From positions 1-64,000 of the forward strand of contig CAHJWK010000005.1 in NCBI GenBank assembly GCA_903642275.1: a stretch of DNA of 64,000 nucleotides. The letters are read 5' to 3'. This document shows, piece after piece, positions 43,753 to 51,897 of this stretch. The translations under genes were made by a program, and so were the position numbers. The notes beneath the pieces were generated by a model. That model saw nothing but the letters and a program-made list of their open reading frames with translations. It was not told the origin of the DNA and did no database searches. The first letter of the stretch is position 1. Every line of letters starts with the position of its first letter. The DNA is from Chitinophagaceae bacterium. GTDB lineage: Bacteria; Bacteroidota; Bacteroidia; Chitinophagales; Chitinophagaceae.

Positions 43753-43852
43753 TTTAATCAGGTATGCAAGTAATGCAATGTAAAGCAAGTAACTAAAATG
43801 AATAAAAATTTGCATAGTTAATTTGTTTAAAGTCCCTGGCTTTCATTATGAA

Positions 43853-43988
43853 TTTTTTTGGGGCTGTCAGCAGTTGTACATGTATCAACAGCAGCACCGG
43901 CTATTCGCTGCTACTCCGCCACAAAGCCAACGCACGCAAACCTTCAGCGGGGTATGCGCTTCTATCCGGTAGCCATGCATCTGTTACT
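43853..43988. repeat. GC-rich dispersed repeat, copy 2 (inverted to copy 1)
   Basis: The reverse complement aligns with 36872-37016 over its whole length. The strongest blocks are GGATAGAAG, ATACCCCGCTGAAG, TTGTGGCGGAGTAG and ATAGCCG. Its ends (GCCCCAAA and ACAGATG) match copy 1 as well. It lies between two genes and encodes nothing obvious. Confidence 0.75.
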
Positions 43989-44015
43989 TTCAATCATCTT
44001 TTAACAACACCCTCT

Positions 44016-44131
44016 AAATAAAAGTTGAAACTTTTATTTTATACTAACAAAACAAAATGAAGTTTAAAACTTCAGGATAAAACAAGCGAAATCGCAAACT
44101 TCGCTTAGAGCAGTTGCTTAATTAAACTGCT
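44016..44131. repeat. Cluster of four perfect inverted repeats
   Basis: Stem 1 is AAATAAAAGTT/AACTTTTATTT (11 bp, 44016-44039), stem 2 TGAAGTTT/AAACTTCA (8 bp, 44058-44074), stem 3 AAGCGAA/TTCGCTT (7 bp, 44084-44106) and stem 4 AGCAGTT/AACTGCT (7 bp, 44109-44131). Loops are 2, 1, 9 and 9 bases. Four perfect stems in 116 bases suggest a structured RNA or DNA element. Confidence 0.55.
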
Positions 44132-44191
44132 GAAGCTTTAACAATAAAAGCACATATTTGATTGTATTATTGAGTAACCGTTAACATAATA

Positions 44192-44701
44192 ATGATAAAA
44201 CTTGAACCATTCACGCAACAGGATTTTAAAAGAATGATTGCATGGATTGATAGTAACGAAACGCTGATTACTATTGCAGGTCATTATTTTTCTTTCCCGC
44301 TTACAGAAGATCAGTTAGAACGCTATCTTAATGATGCAAACAGTTATTCATTTAATGTTATTGACATTGAAGAAAATCATGTGATTGGCCATGCAGAAAT
44401 TATAAGGTCAGGAGATAATAATTTCAAGGTTGATAAATTGATTATTGACCCGTCAGGCCGCGGTAAAGGCGTTGGTCAACAGGTGATGAACGAACTCGTA
44501 AATTATGCATTCACACAACTACAGGCTACAACAATTGAACTATATGTATTTGAGCAAAACAAAGCCGCCATCCGGTGTTATGAAAAAACCGGTTTTGTTA
44601 TCGGCACAAACAGCATAGGCTCCTTCCTGGTTGGTGATAAATACTGGAATGCATTCAGCATGATAATAAATAAAGGTGATTGGTTAACCAGGAACTTATA
44701 A
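44192..44701 (+). CDS. GNAT family N-acetyltransferase
   Basis: This is a 169-residue GNAT. VDKLIIDPSGRGKGVGQQVMNELVNYAF carries the acetyl-CoA signature GRGKGVG, and LYVFEQNKAAIRCYEKTGFVI is the usual closing region. The N-terminus (LEPFTQQDFKRMIAWI) fits the RimJ-like subgroup. The substrate is unknown. It follows the hairpin cluster, which might act as its leader, and ends before a bidirectional terminator. Confidence 0.86.
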   Translation: MIKLEPFTQQDFKRMIAWIDSNETLITIAGHYFSFPLTEDQLERYLNDANSYSFNVIDIEENHVIGHAEIIRSGDNNFKVDKLIIDPSGRGKGVGQQVMNELVNYAFTQLQATTIELYVFEQNKAAIRCYEKTGFVIGTNSIGSFLVGDKYWNAFSMIINKGDWLTRNL

Positions 44702-44797
44702 ACCTGTAAAGCTGCTATCTAATAAATATTTAAATGCGCTAAATCAGCAAGCGTATAAAACATGCATGTTCGCTTTGCGGAATGATGCTTAAAAACA

Positions 44798-44823
44798 AAA
44801 AGGCATAAATACTTATGCCTTTT
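44798..44823. terminator. Bidirectional intrinsic terminator
   Basis: AAAAGGCATAA and TTATGCCTTTT form a perfect 11-bp stem with a 4-base loop, and the A/T-rich arm ends suit termination in both directions. It lies between the convergent GNAT and T9SS-cargo genes. Confidence 0.75.
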
Positions 44824-44843
44824 GATGCAGAATATATTGATAC

Positions 44844-46643
44844 TTATTGAATCAGTAATGTCTTGCTTTCCTTCTTTGTATCATCCTGCCAGGTTACTTT
44901 ATACAAGCCCTTACTTATACCTGATAAATTTATTTTTATTTGTGAACTTCCCTTTGTTGCAATTACAGTTTTTATTTGCTTTCCTGCGGCGTCTACAATT
45001 TTCAATTGTGTATCGTTGTTTAAAACTGCACATTTAATAAACACGTAAGAACTCGCCGGGTTTGGATATAAAATAAAATCTCTTTCATTGTTCAAATATT
45101 TAATAGCAACAGTTGAACTGTAAATATTTCTTCCATCAGCATCTATCATCTTAAGGCGATAATAATTTGTTCCGGTAACAGGTGCCTGGTCAGTAAAATA
45201 ATAGTTTGTAATACTACTCTTACTATTTGATAATACATTTCCAACCGGTATAAATTCATTATTTGTTTTACGTTCGATAATGAAACTTGAAGCATCCACA
45301 TCTTTGCTTGTTTGCCAGCTTAATTTAATAGTGTTTTCAACCACATTGCCAGCAAAGCTTAACAGGTTAACAGCAAGTACGCCCGGACCAGAAGAATATG
45401 GCGTATAAGTAACAAGGCCAAGAGATAAGTCATCCTTTTGATCATAAATTACATCGTCAATAGTTTGGCCGTCTTTTAGCTGAAAATAATTATACAAAGC
45501 AGAAAAATTCTGGGAGGTGTTGTTTACAATGTCATACCTGCCAACCGTAAAAAAATTATTAGAGTCCAGCTTTATAGCAGGAAAGTCATTTACAGTTACT
45601 GCATCATAAAAGTTGTAAAATTGATTATGATTAATCGTGTCGTTTGCGGCAGCGGTTACTTGATTTAATTCAATTCCGCTGACGTTATAGCTTGAGCTAT
45701 CAGCCAGGTTGGAATTTAACATAACTATCCTGCCGCCACTGATTAAATACTTACTCTCAGTATTATCCAGGTTATAAATTTTATTAGTAATAGTAAAGCT
45801 TGAATTTATTATCTTAAAAACAGTTTCTTCACCGGCAAGTGATGTGTTTCTAAAAGTTGAATTATTAATTGTAACAAAACCATACGCAGGTGGAGAAGTA
45901 AATAAACCACTGCCTAACCTGCTGTTCTCTACTGTACAATCTGAGAAAATAAAACTGCCTTGTTGAGGCATATTAATTCCGTTGAGATAGCAATTAAAAA
46001 AATTGGTTTTATCAGTCATTGAACTTGGAATGTAACATGCATAAAGCTGTGAATTAGATATATTAATTTGTTCAGCATAAAACTGCTGGTCTATATGACA
46101 AACAACAATAAAGCAACTGTCAATATCCATATTTCCAATACCCTGATTATCATTTGCCTCAACATAACCATGGCTTAAATTAGAACGGGCAATATGAAAG
46201 GAGCCGGAATTTGCATTGGCCTGAGTTGCCTTATTACCTTCATTTAAACCAATATAATAAGTACTATCACCAGGAGCATTTTGAAAGCTTACAAAGCGCA
46301 GGCTGGAACTATCCAGTGTACTCTTTTGAAATTCTATAAAATACTTTGATAGGTTATCGAGTTTGTCAAAATCCGCAAACACAATACTATCTGTAACAGT
46401 ACCATTAATTTTAACGGCGCCGTTAATAAATAGCTGGTAATCATTTAAACGCTGTACCGTTACACCCGGCTCAATTGTAAGTGTATAAGCACTTGGCACA
46501 CCAACATTACCTACAAGCGTATAAGGGCTGTTTGCTTTTGTCCAGGTAGTGTTGGCTGTAATATTTCCTGAAACATTTGTTTGCGGCTTACCCGCAATAC
46601 AAATAAAAGAAACCAGAAAAAGCAGAAATAAAATTTTTTTCAT
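44844..46643 (-). CDS. T9SS-secreted protein with right-handed beta-helix-like region
   Basis: This 599-residue protein has a signal peptide (about 1-21). Repeated short beta-strands at about 50-400 (YTLTIEPGVTVQRLNDYQLFINGAV and many N-x-S/T-rich turns) suggest a parallel beta-helix. A fibronectin-like strand block follows at about 425-515 (IKLSWQTSKDVDASSFIIERK). The end is a type A T9SS sorting domain (about 525-599: ILYPNPASSYVFI, ISKGLYKVTW). The sorting domain sends it across the outer membrane through the type IX system, to the surface or medium. The ligand or substrate is unknown. The gene is monocistronic, ahead of a strong terminator. Confidence 0.87.
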   Translation of the reverse strand: MKKILFLLFLVSFICIAGKPQTNVSGNITANTTWTKANSPYTLVGNVGVPSAYTLTIEPGVTVQRLNDYQLFINGAVKINGTVTDSIVFADFDKLDNLSKYFIEFQKSTLDSSSLRFVSFQNAPGDSTYYIGLNEGNKATQANANSGSFHIARSNLSHGYVEANDNQGIGNMDIDSCFIVVCHIDQQFYAEQINISNSQLYACYIPSSMTDKTNFFNCYLNGINMPQQGSFIFSDCTVENSRLGSGLFTSPPAYGFVTINNSTFRNTSLAGEETVFKIINSSFTITNKIYNLDNTESKYLISGGRIVMLNSNLADSSSYNVSGIELNQVTAAANDTINHNQFYNFYDAVTVNDFPAIKLDSNNFFTVGRYDIVNNTSQNFSALYNYFQLKDGQTIDDVIYDQKDDLSLGLVTYTPYSSGPGVLAVNLLSFAGNVVENTIKLSWQTSKDVDASSFIIERKTNNEFIPVGNVLSNSKSSITNYYFTDQAPVTGTNYYRLKMIDADGRNIYSSTVAIKYLNNERDFILYPNPASSYVFIKCAVLNNDTQLKIVDAAGKQIKTVIATKGSSQIKINLSGISKGLYKVTWQDDTKKESKTLLIQ

Positions 46644-46930
46644 ACGTAATTATTAAGGATAAATAAAATTTCAAACAAGTTACAATATCATATACAATCC
46701 CGGCTCACTAAAGGTTGGGGAAAATAATAATTTTTTACACTGATTCAAATATTTCTAAAAACGTTGTAACAGTAATTAAAAAAATTCTCGTCTGCACAAG
46801 TATAGGTTGCTTAACTTTTGTGACTGAATGAAACAGGAATAATGAGTTAAGTTTAATTTGTTGGTTCGTGCGAACACAAACCAAGGCGTTGGAAGTTTGA
46901 AAAGCCTTTCATAATATATTTAAAACTAAA

Positions 46931-47422
46931 TTATCTACTAAGTTTTTTGAACACCGGCAATCGGGATACTTTAAGTTCTTTCAACTTACTTTGATAATCA
47001 TTGTCTTTAAATGGACCAACAATGTTAGAATATTTGTGAGTTAATGTATCGAAAACAAGTTTTTTTCTTTTTTCAACAATCCAATATAATTGAAGTTTAT
47101 TTTTTTCAAATTCTTTAGTATATTCATTGTAGGGTAAATGTTTAATACTTATAAAACTATCTCTTGGTTTTTGAATTACAATTATAAAAGTTGAATCAAA
47201 ATAGTATTCTAAAATCTGACCTTTAATTAGAACGTCTTTGTTATAATTTGTAACTCCTAAATCATGGAAGCTGCCCAATTCATTTAATTTGTATCCTTTA
47301 CCTAAATCAATAGATTGCTCCTGACATCCAAAAGTCATTAACAGATAAAAGATTATTATTAAAAAGGAAATCGTTTTCACGTTTGGAATGTTATTATTAA
47401 AAATAAAGTAAAGTGCAGACAC
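46931..47422 (-). CDS. DUF3997-like lipoprotein
   Basis: The 163-residue product has a hydrophobic leader and a possible lipobox LLMTFGC (Cys33). The beta-rich mature part includes DSTFIIVIQKPRDS, QLYWIVEK and IVGPFKDNDYQSK, which resemble DUF3997 proteins. The function is unknown. The start may be later than 47422, as the leader is long. The gene is unusually AT-rich compared with its next neighbour. Confidence 0.6.
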   Translation of the reverse strand: MSALYFIFNNNIPNVKTISFLIIIFYLLMTFGCQEQSIDLGKGYKLNELGSFHDLGVTNYNKDVLIKGQILEYYFDSTFIIVIQKPRDSFISIKHLPYNEYTKEFEKNKLQLYWIVEKRKKLVFDTLTHKYSNIVGPFKDNDYQSKLKELKVSRLPVFKKLSR

Positions 47423-47465
47423 AAACCATAACTTGAGTAATATAGCTTACTTCATTGCCTGTACC

Positions 47466-47489
47466 AAAAAAACCCGCCTCGCAGCGGGT
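47466..47489 (-). terminator. Intrinsic terminator of the 47518-48414 gene
   Basis: On the minus strand ACCCGC pairs with GCGGGT around a 6-base loop and is followed by seven Ts. It lies about 29 bases after the stop of the hypothetical gene. Confidence 0.75.
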
Positions 47490-47517
47490 CTTTGATTAAT
47501 CAATTAGCAGTAATCCA

Positions 47518-48414
47518 TCACTTCACTTCCTTCACCATCACTACTTCTTCCGTTAACGTTTTGCCCTGTTCAATTTTAAGTATCTGTGTTTGGCTCGCGT
47601 AACCATCGGCAGAAAAAATTACGTGGTACATGCCGGGCAGCATGCTTTCAATATCTGCCACACCCAGAATATCGCTCATGGCTTTTTTCTTCAGTTCCTG
47701 CACCAGCATGGCGGCACCTTCAATGCCGTTGCCGGCAGCATCATTAACGGTAGCCATCAAACCCGTGTGGTGTGTGCCCAACACCACTATGCGGCGCACT
47801 TTTCGGTATATGTTCACCAGCTCAGGCTCATCATCCATACCATGAATAATAAGGTCATCCATTACATCCAGCGTTTTATCAATCAGCGGAATGGTGGCGG
47901 TAATGCCTTTGGTACCGGCTTCGGCGGCTGCCTTTGCATTTTGCGGCGTTCCGGCGGCGGCTTCATAAGCAGTAACAGCGCTGCCAATAGCCATAATATC
48001 ATCTGCAGTAACGCGGTAATCATCCAGCAGGCCGCTGAGCGGTCGCAGGCCGGCATAAATGTTTTCAATCTTGGCAAGTGCCGCAGTGCCGGTGGTTTCA
48101 AAATCGTGCAGCTGCACGTTAAACAAAGCCTGCATGGTTTCATCGTCCTGGTCAACGGCATACACCAGCGCCTTTCGGGCAGCTTTTACAACAAGGGCGC
48201 ACATAGCAGTAAAAAGCGTGCTTTTTGTACCGGTAGAACCGGTGCTGGTGCCGGCCTGCTGGCTGATGTAACCGTCAAGCGTTTGGTTCTTGGCAATAAA
48301 TGTAGTGATGGCTGTTGCCAGGCGCTTAAAGCCGCCGAAGGCTTTTGCATTGTTGCTTAAAAAAGTAAGCACCGCTTTGTACATGTTGTTTTTTGCGGTT
48401 TGATTTAAATTCAT
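47518..48414 (-). CDS. GC-richer hypothetical protein with helical body and C-terminal beta domain
   Basis: This 298-residue protein has no signal peptide. Residues 1-200 are helical and Ala-rich (LTFLSNNAKAFGGFKRLATAITTFI; AIGSAVTAYEAAAG). The C-terminal 90 residues look like a carboxypeptidase-regulatory beta-sandwich: LMATVNDAAGNGIEGAAM, then GMYHVIFSADGYASQTQI. The base composition is clearly richer in G and C than the neighbours, which suggests transfer or a different codon bias. It sits just after a 13-unit 21-bp repeat and has its own terminator. I cannot name a function. Confidence 0.65.
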   Translation of the reverse strand: MNLNQTAKNNMYKAVLTFLSNNAKAFGGFKRLATAITTFIAKNQTLDGYISQQAGTSTGSTGTKSTLFTAMCALVVKAARKALVYAVDQDDETMQALFNVQLHDFETTGTAALAKIENIYAGLRPLSGLLDDYRVTADDIMAIGSAVTAYEAAAGTPQNAKAAAEAGTKGITATIPLIDKTLDVMDDLIIHGMDDEPELVNIYRKVRRIVVLGTHHTGLMATVNDAAGNGIEGAAMLVQELKKKAMSDILGVADIESMLPGMYHVIFSADGYASQTQILKIEQGKTLTEEVVMVKEVK

Positions 48415-49032
48415 AATCGTTTTTTTAATTATTACATATGATTGTTTAGAAAATCCATGTTTGATTTTCGCCGTAAAACGGCTGTTTTTAAGGATAAGAT
48501 GCCTGCCTCAAACCCACAGATGGCTGTTTTCGACAATGAGATGCGATTCTCAAACTAAGAGATGCGATTCTCAAACTAAGAGATGCGATTCTCAAACAAT
48601 GAGATGCGGTTCTCAGGCTGTGAGATGTGATTCTCAAGCTAAGAGATGCGATTCTCAAACAATGAGATCCGATTCTCAAACAATGAGATGCGGTTCTCAG
48701 CCAATGAAATGCGTTTTTCAGCCAGTGAAATGCGATTCTTAGGCTAAGAGATAACTATCGAGTTATCCTGCCTTTCAGTATCAACCCAAAAAATAAAAAA
48801 ACTGTAGTTTGAATAAGGAGAGGATATTGGTGTTAAAGAGAAGCAGTTCTTAAAGCGGTTACTAAATTAAAAAATATTTCATAAACACAAAAACTATATT
48901 TTCTGCAATGCGGAGCTTAAGCTTCTTACCGCCCACTGAACCAGGAGCATAATTTAAGAATGCGTTTACAATTAAAATCAGTATTTAAAATCTCAGGCAT
49001 ATTTATTGGCATTCTTGTGTAAAATAAAATTT
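48415..49032. other. Gene-free gap dominated by a 21-bp tandem repeat
   Basis: These 618 bases contain the 21-bp repeat array (48472-48744) and AT-rich DNA with no supported gene. The plus-strand ORF of 93 codons found here is only a translation of the repeat. Confidence 0.65.
48472..48744. repeat. 21-bp tandem repeat, 13 units in perfect register
   Basis: The consensus unit is AATGAGATGCGATTCTCAAAC. Units 4-13 (48535-48744) are well kept, while the first three (48472-48534) are decayed but still in 21-base register. Most units hold a dyad (T)GAGA-6nt-TCTC(A). One unit (48703-48723) changes both arms together to TGAAA/TTTCA. There are no unique spacers, so it is not a CRISPR. It starts 57 bases upstream of the minus-strand gene. 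Confidence 0.85.
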
Positions 49033-49503
49033 ATGAAAAAAGTATCATCAACCTTTTACGCAATTGTTGTTTGTACAGCTTTATGCGCAACAGTCAGCAA
49101 TGCAAAGCCATTAACAGGATTTAATAAAGTAGTTTCAACCCGGGATACTACGCCTGCAGATTTAAACAGCTCTTTGCCTACCAATGGCACCAACAACTCT
49201 TCAGTAAACGGTACAAACGGGAACACTATTAATCCGCCAACAAACGGTACAAACAGTACCCCGTTAAACAACGGTAATACTACCACGCCGTTAAACTCAA
49301 CAAACACGGTGCCGCCGGTAAATAACACTGTGCCTTTAAACAGCACAACACCTGTTGACGGTTCAAATGGTACGAGCACTCCATTAAACGGAACTACTGT
49401 AACACCGCCGATGAATGGTACCAGCACAACGCCTCCTGCTTCAAGCGGAACTACCGTTACACCACCAACAAATGGTACGGGTACAACGCCACCGGTTAAA
49501 TAA
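49033..49503 (+). CDS. Secreted Asn/Gly/Thr/Pro-rich low-complexity protein
   Basis: Starting at the ATG at 49033, the protein has a signal peptide (MKKVSSTFYAIVVCTALCATVSNA). A tail of about 130 residues follows, built from degenerate NGT/PLNGT/TPP units. It has no folded domain, cysteine or enzymatic motif in the mature part. Such chains may act as extended surface or matrix material, and Thr/Ser-rich stretches are possible glycosylation sites in this phylum. An upstream start at 49006 would add nine residues of non-signal sequence. A strong terminator follows. Confidence 0.65.
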   Translation: MKKVSSTFYAIVVCTALCATVSNAKPLTGFNKVVSTRDTTPADLNSSLPTNGTNNSSVNGTNGNTINPPTNGTNSTPLNNGNTTTPLNSTNTVPPVNNTVPLNSTTPVDGSNGTSTPLNGTTVTPPMNGTSTTPPASSGTTVTPPTNGTGTTPPVK

Positions 49504-49530
49504 TTGAGTAGTTTATATAGATATATATGG

Positions 49531-49565
49531 TTTACAAAGCCGGGGACATTTCCCGGCTTTGTAAA
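49531..49565 (+). terminator. Strong intrinsic terminator after the NGT-rich gene
   Basis: TTTACAAAGCCGGG pairs perfectly (14 bp) with CCCGGCTTTGTAAA around a 7-base loop and is followed by a T-rich stretch. It closes the low-complexity gene and may also act leftward. Confidence 0.8.
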
Positions 49566-49640
49566 TTTGTAACTATCAGGATATAATAACACTATATTAA
49601 AGTAAAACTTCAGTGCTATCTTCATCCTTCAATCAGCCAT

Positions 49641-50465
49641 ATGAAATCAATCATATTCGTAGCTCTGTTTTTCTTCACATCACAATTATTGCATGCACAG
49701 GAAATAGGTCTTGAATTGTATAGTTTACGCAACCAGTTTAAAACAGATGTGCCGGGCACACTGGCTACAATAAAAAGCTGGAATGTACATGAAATTGAAG
49801 GCGGCGGCACGTATGGTTTGCCCATGGATAAATATAAAAAACTGCTTGCTCAAAACGGTCTTACTATGGTTGGTGTTGCTGCCAATTTTGATTCGCTGGC
49901 AGCAAACCCGCAGGCAGCTGTTAACGAGGCAAAAGCATTTGGTGCAAAGTATATTGTATGCTTCTGGATTTCGCATAACAGTGATACGTTTACTATTGAT
50001 GATGCGAAGAAAGCGGTTGATGTTTTTACCGCAGCAGGCAAACTGGCAAAAGCAAATGGCTTAAGTTTTTGCTATCATACACATGGCTACGAGTTCAGGC
50101 CGTATGAAAACGGAACCCTGTTTGATTACCTTGTTCAGCATACAGACCCAGAATATGTAAACTTTGAAATGGATGTGTTCTGGGTAAAACAACCGGGACA
50201 AGACCCTGTTACATTGCTTAAGAAATATTCAAACCGTTTTACATTGCTGCATCTTAAAGACCGTAAGCCCGGCACTCCAGACAGCCAGGATGGCCATGCC
50301 GATGAAGAAAGCAACGTGGTGTTAGGGCAGGGAGATGTAAACATTGCAGCCATCATGCAAGAAGCGAAGAAGATCGGCGTAAAACATTATTTTATTGAAG
50401 ATGAGTCTTCAAGATCAGTGGAACAGGTCCCGCAAAGCCTTGCCTATTTAAAAGATTTGAAATAA
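49641..50465 (+). CDS. Secreted sugar phosphate isomerase/epimerase-like TIM barrel protein
   Basis: The signal peptide is MKSIIFVALFFFTSQLLHAQ. The body of about 255 residues is a xylose isomerase-like TIM barrel: IGLELYSLRNQF at the start, NVHEIEGGGTYG, CYHTHGYEFRP (metal-binding His), FEMDVFWV (metal-binding Glu/Asp), LLHLKDRK and HYFIEDESS. Exported members of this group occur widely in Bacteroidota near sugar dehydrogenases and act on carbohydrate derivatives in the periplasm. It precedes a PQQ-type sugar dehydrogenase, with 194 bases between, which supports a shared oxidation pathway. The substrate is unknown. Confidence 0.85.
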   Translation: MKSIIFVALFFFTSQLLHAQEIGLELYSLRNQFKTDVPGTLATIKSWNVHEIEGGGTYGLPMDKYKKLLAQNGLTMVGVAANFDSLAANPQAAVNEAKAFGAKYIVCFWISHNSDTFTIDDAKKAVDVFTAAGKLAKANGLSFCYHTHGYEFRPYENGTLFDYLVQHTDPEYVNFEMDVFWVKQPGQDPVTLLKKYSNRFTLLHLKDRKPGTPDSQDGHADEESNVVLGQGDVNIAAIMQEAKKIGVKHYFIEDESSRSVEQVPQSLAYLKDLK

Positions 50466-50659
50466 CAGGTTTGTCTTAGAGAAGCTACGTTCAACCTGCA
50501 GACGCCTTTAAACCCTGATTTACTTAAACAGAGGAACCGGATGTACAACCAGGTTTCAATGCTTCCCCAATTTATGTGCAGCTGTTACGCCTGCATAATA
50601 AAATAAAAGCTGCACACAGTTTGCAATTGTCAGATTACAATAATCTTAAATTTTTTGAT

Positions 50660-51883
50660 ATGCTGAAAATGAAGTGTTCCGGCCTGTTTATGTACTTATG
50701 TATTGCATGCCTGTTATTTTCAAATGTACAGGGGCAAAAAGGATTGCCATCAAAAACGCCAACCGCAGCAGTTGTGCATACCTACTACCCGCAGTCTGAA
50801 GATTTCCGTGATAGCCTGGTTACGCGTATTAAAACTCCTTCAGGTTTTAAAGTTGGCATTGCTGCCACAGGATTAGGTAAGCCAAGAATGATGGTTGTGT
50901 CTGATGCCGGTAACTTATATGTTACCCGCAGGGATCAGAACGATGTACTTATGCTTTCCGATACTGACAATGACGGCAGGTTTGATAACCTGGTAGCTGT
51001 ATGGACAATGTTTACAGATGTGCATGGCATTACCATTCATGATGGTTATTTATACTTATGCTCAAGCAAAGAATTAAAGCGCGGAAAAATGAACCCTGAC
51101 GGTACATTATCTGATACAGAAACTTTAATAAAAGACCTGCCGGACGGTGGTCAGCATGACAACAGGGTTATTTCATTCGGGCCTGACAGTATGCTGTATA
51201 TATCTGTTGGCAGCAACTGTAATGATTGCAAAGAAACGAATGGGGAAAACGCTACTATTGTCCAGGTTGATCCTGCAAAGTGGACAAGAAAAATTTATGC
51301 CCGGGGGCTGCGTAATACTATTGGCTTTGACTGGCAGCCACAAACCAAAGAAATGTGGGGATGCGATAATGGCGAAGACTGGCGTGGAGATACAATGCCC
51401 CATGAAGAATTAAACCGTATTGTTGATGGTGGTGATTATGGCTGGCCTCAGGTATATGATAAGCAACAGGTAGATGAAACAAGGGAAGATCCTTTAGGGG
51501 GAACTAAAGCAGCTTATGCTAAAACAACCGTACCGGCAGTGATGCTTTTTCCTGCACATAGCGCTCCTATTGATTTTAAATTTCTTACCAAAGCAACCGG
51601 CTTTCCTAAAGATTACCAGGACGATGCACTCGTATGCTGGCATGGCTCATGGAATGCAGAGCCGCCTGTTGGCTTTAAAGTACAACGCATTATTTTTAAG
51701 AATGGCCAGCCTGTTGGGGCCGAAGATTTTTTTAGTGGTTTTTTAAGTGCGGATGGAAAGTCAAGGTTTGGAAGACCGGCGGGGATGGCAATATCACCGA
51801 AGAGTGTTTTATATATTTCTGATGATGCGAATGGTGTGATTTATAGTGTAACCCCAGATAAATCTGTTGGATTCAATAAATAA
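50660..51883 (+). CDS. PQQ-dependent soluble aldose dehydrogenase-like protein
   Basis: The start at 50660 gives MLKMKCSGLFMYLCIACLLF and a signal cleavage near VQGQ. A longer reading from GTG 50576 adds non-signal sequence and is rejected. The mature protein is a beta-propeller of the GdhB/YliI sugar dehydrogenase family: GLGKPRMMVVSDAGNLYVTRR, GGQHDNRVISFGPDSMLYIS, YARGLRNTIGFDWQP, GCDNGEDWRGD, ELNRIVDGGDYGWP, FGRPAGMAISP. These oxidise sugars in the periplasm using PQQ. A CNDC motif inside the third blade is notable. SMP-30-like gene 51898 follows 14 bases downstream. Confidence 0.88.
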   Translation: MLKMKCSGLFMYLCIACLLFSNVQGQKGLPSKTPTAAVVHTYYPQSEDFRDSLVTRIKTPSGFKVGIAATGLGKPRMMVVSDAGNLYVTRRDQNDVLMLSDTDNDGRFDNLVAVWTMFTDVHGITIHDGYLYLCSSKELKRGKMNPDGTLSDTETLIKDLPDGGQHDNRVISFGPDSMLYISVGSNCNDCKETNGENATIVQVDPAKWTRKIYARGLRNTIGFDWQPQTKEMWGCDNGEDWRGDTMPHEELNRIVDGGDYGWPQVYDKQQVDETREDPLGGTKAAYAKTTVPAVMLFPAHSAPIDFKFLTKATGFPKDYQDDALVCWHGSWNAEPPVGFKVQRIIFKNGQPVGAEDFFSGFLSADGKSRFGRPAGMAISPKSVLYISDDANGVIYSVTPDKSVGFNK

Positions 51884-51897
51884 ATAAAAATAATTGT

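Larger units (their letters stand above)
43816..44191. other. Gene-free gap: dispersed repeat plus four hairpins
   Basis: These 376 bases carry copy 2 of the GC-rich dispersed repeat (43853-43988) and then four consecutive perfect stem-loops between 44016 and 44131. No ORF is supported. The hairpins end 60 bases before the GNAT gene. Confidence 0.6.

Noticed and set aside
47590-48360. 256-codon ORF opposite the 47518-48414 gene
   Set aside because: It is rich in His, Gly and Cys without domains and arises from the GC-rich codons of the real gene; the real gene has a matching terminator and domain pattern.
48461-48742. 93-codon plus-strand ORF with RCDSQT heptads
   Set aside because: It is only the translation of the 21-bp repeat, whose unit length is a multiple of three; there is no start context and no natural protein ending.
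48472-48744. CRISPR array
   Set aside because: The units are contiguous 21-mers with no unique spacers and no cas genes nearby.
49056-49625. 189-codon ORF opposite the NGT-rich gene
   Set aside because: It is the reverse reading of a simple repeat, without a signal peptide, and runs through a strong terminator.
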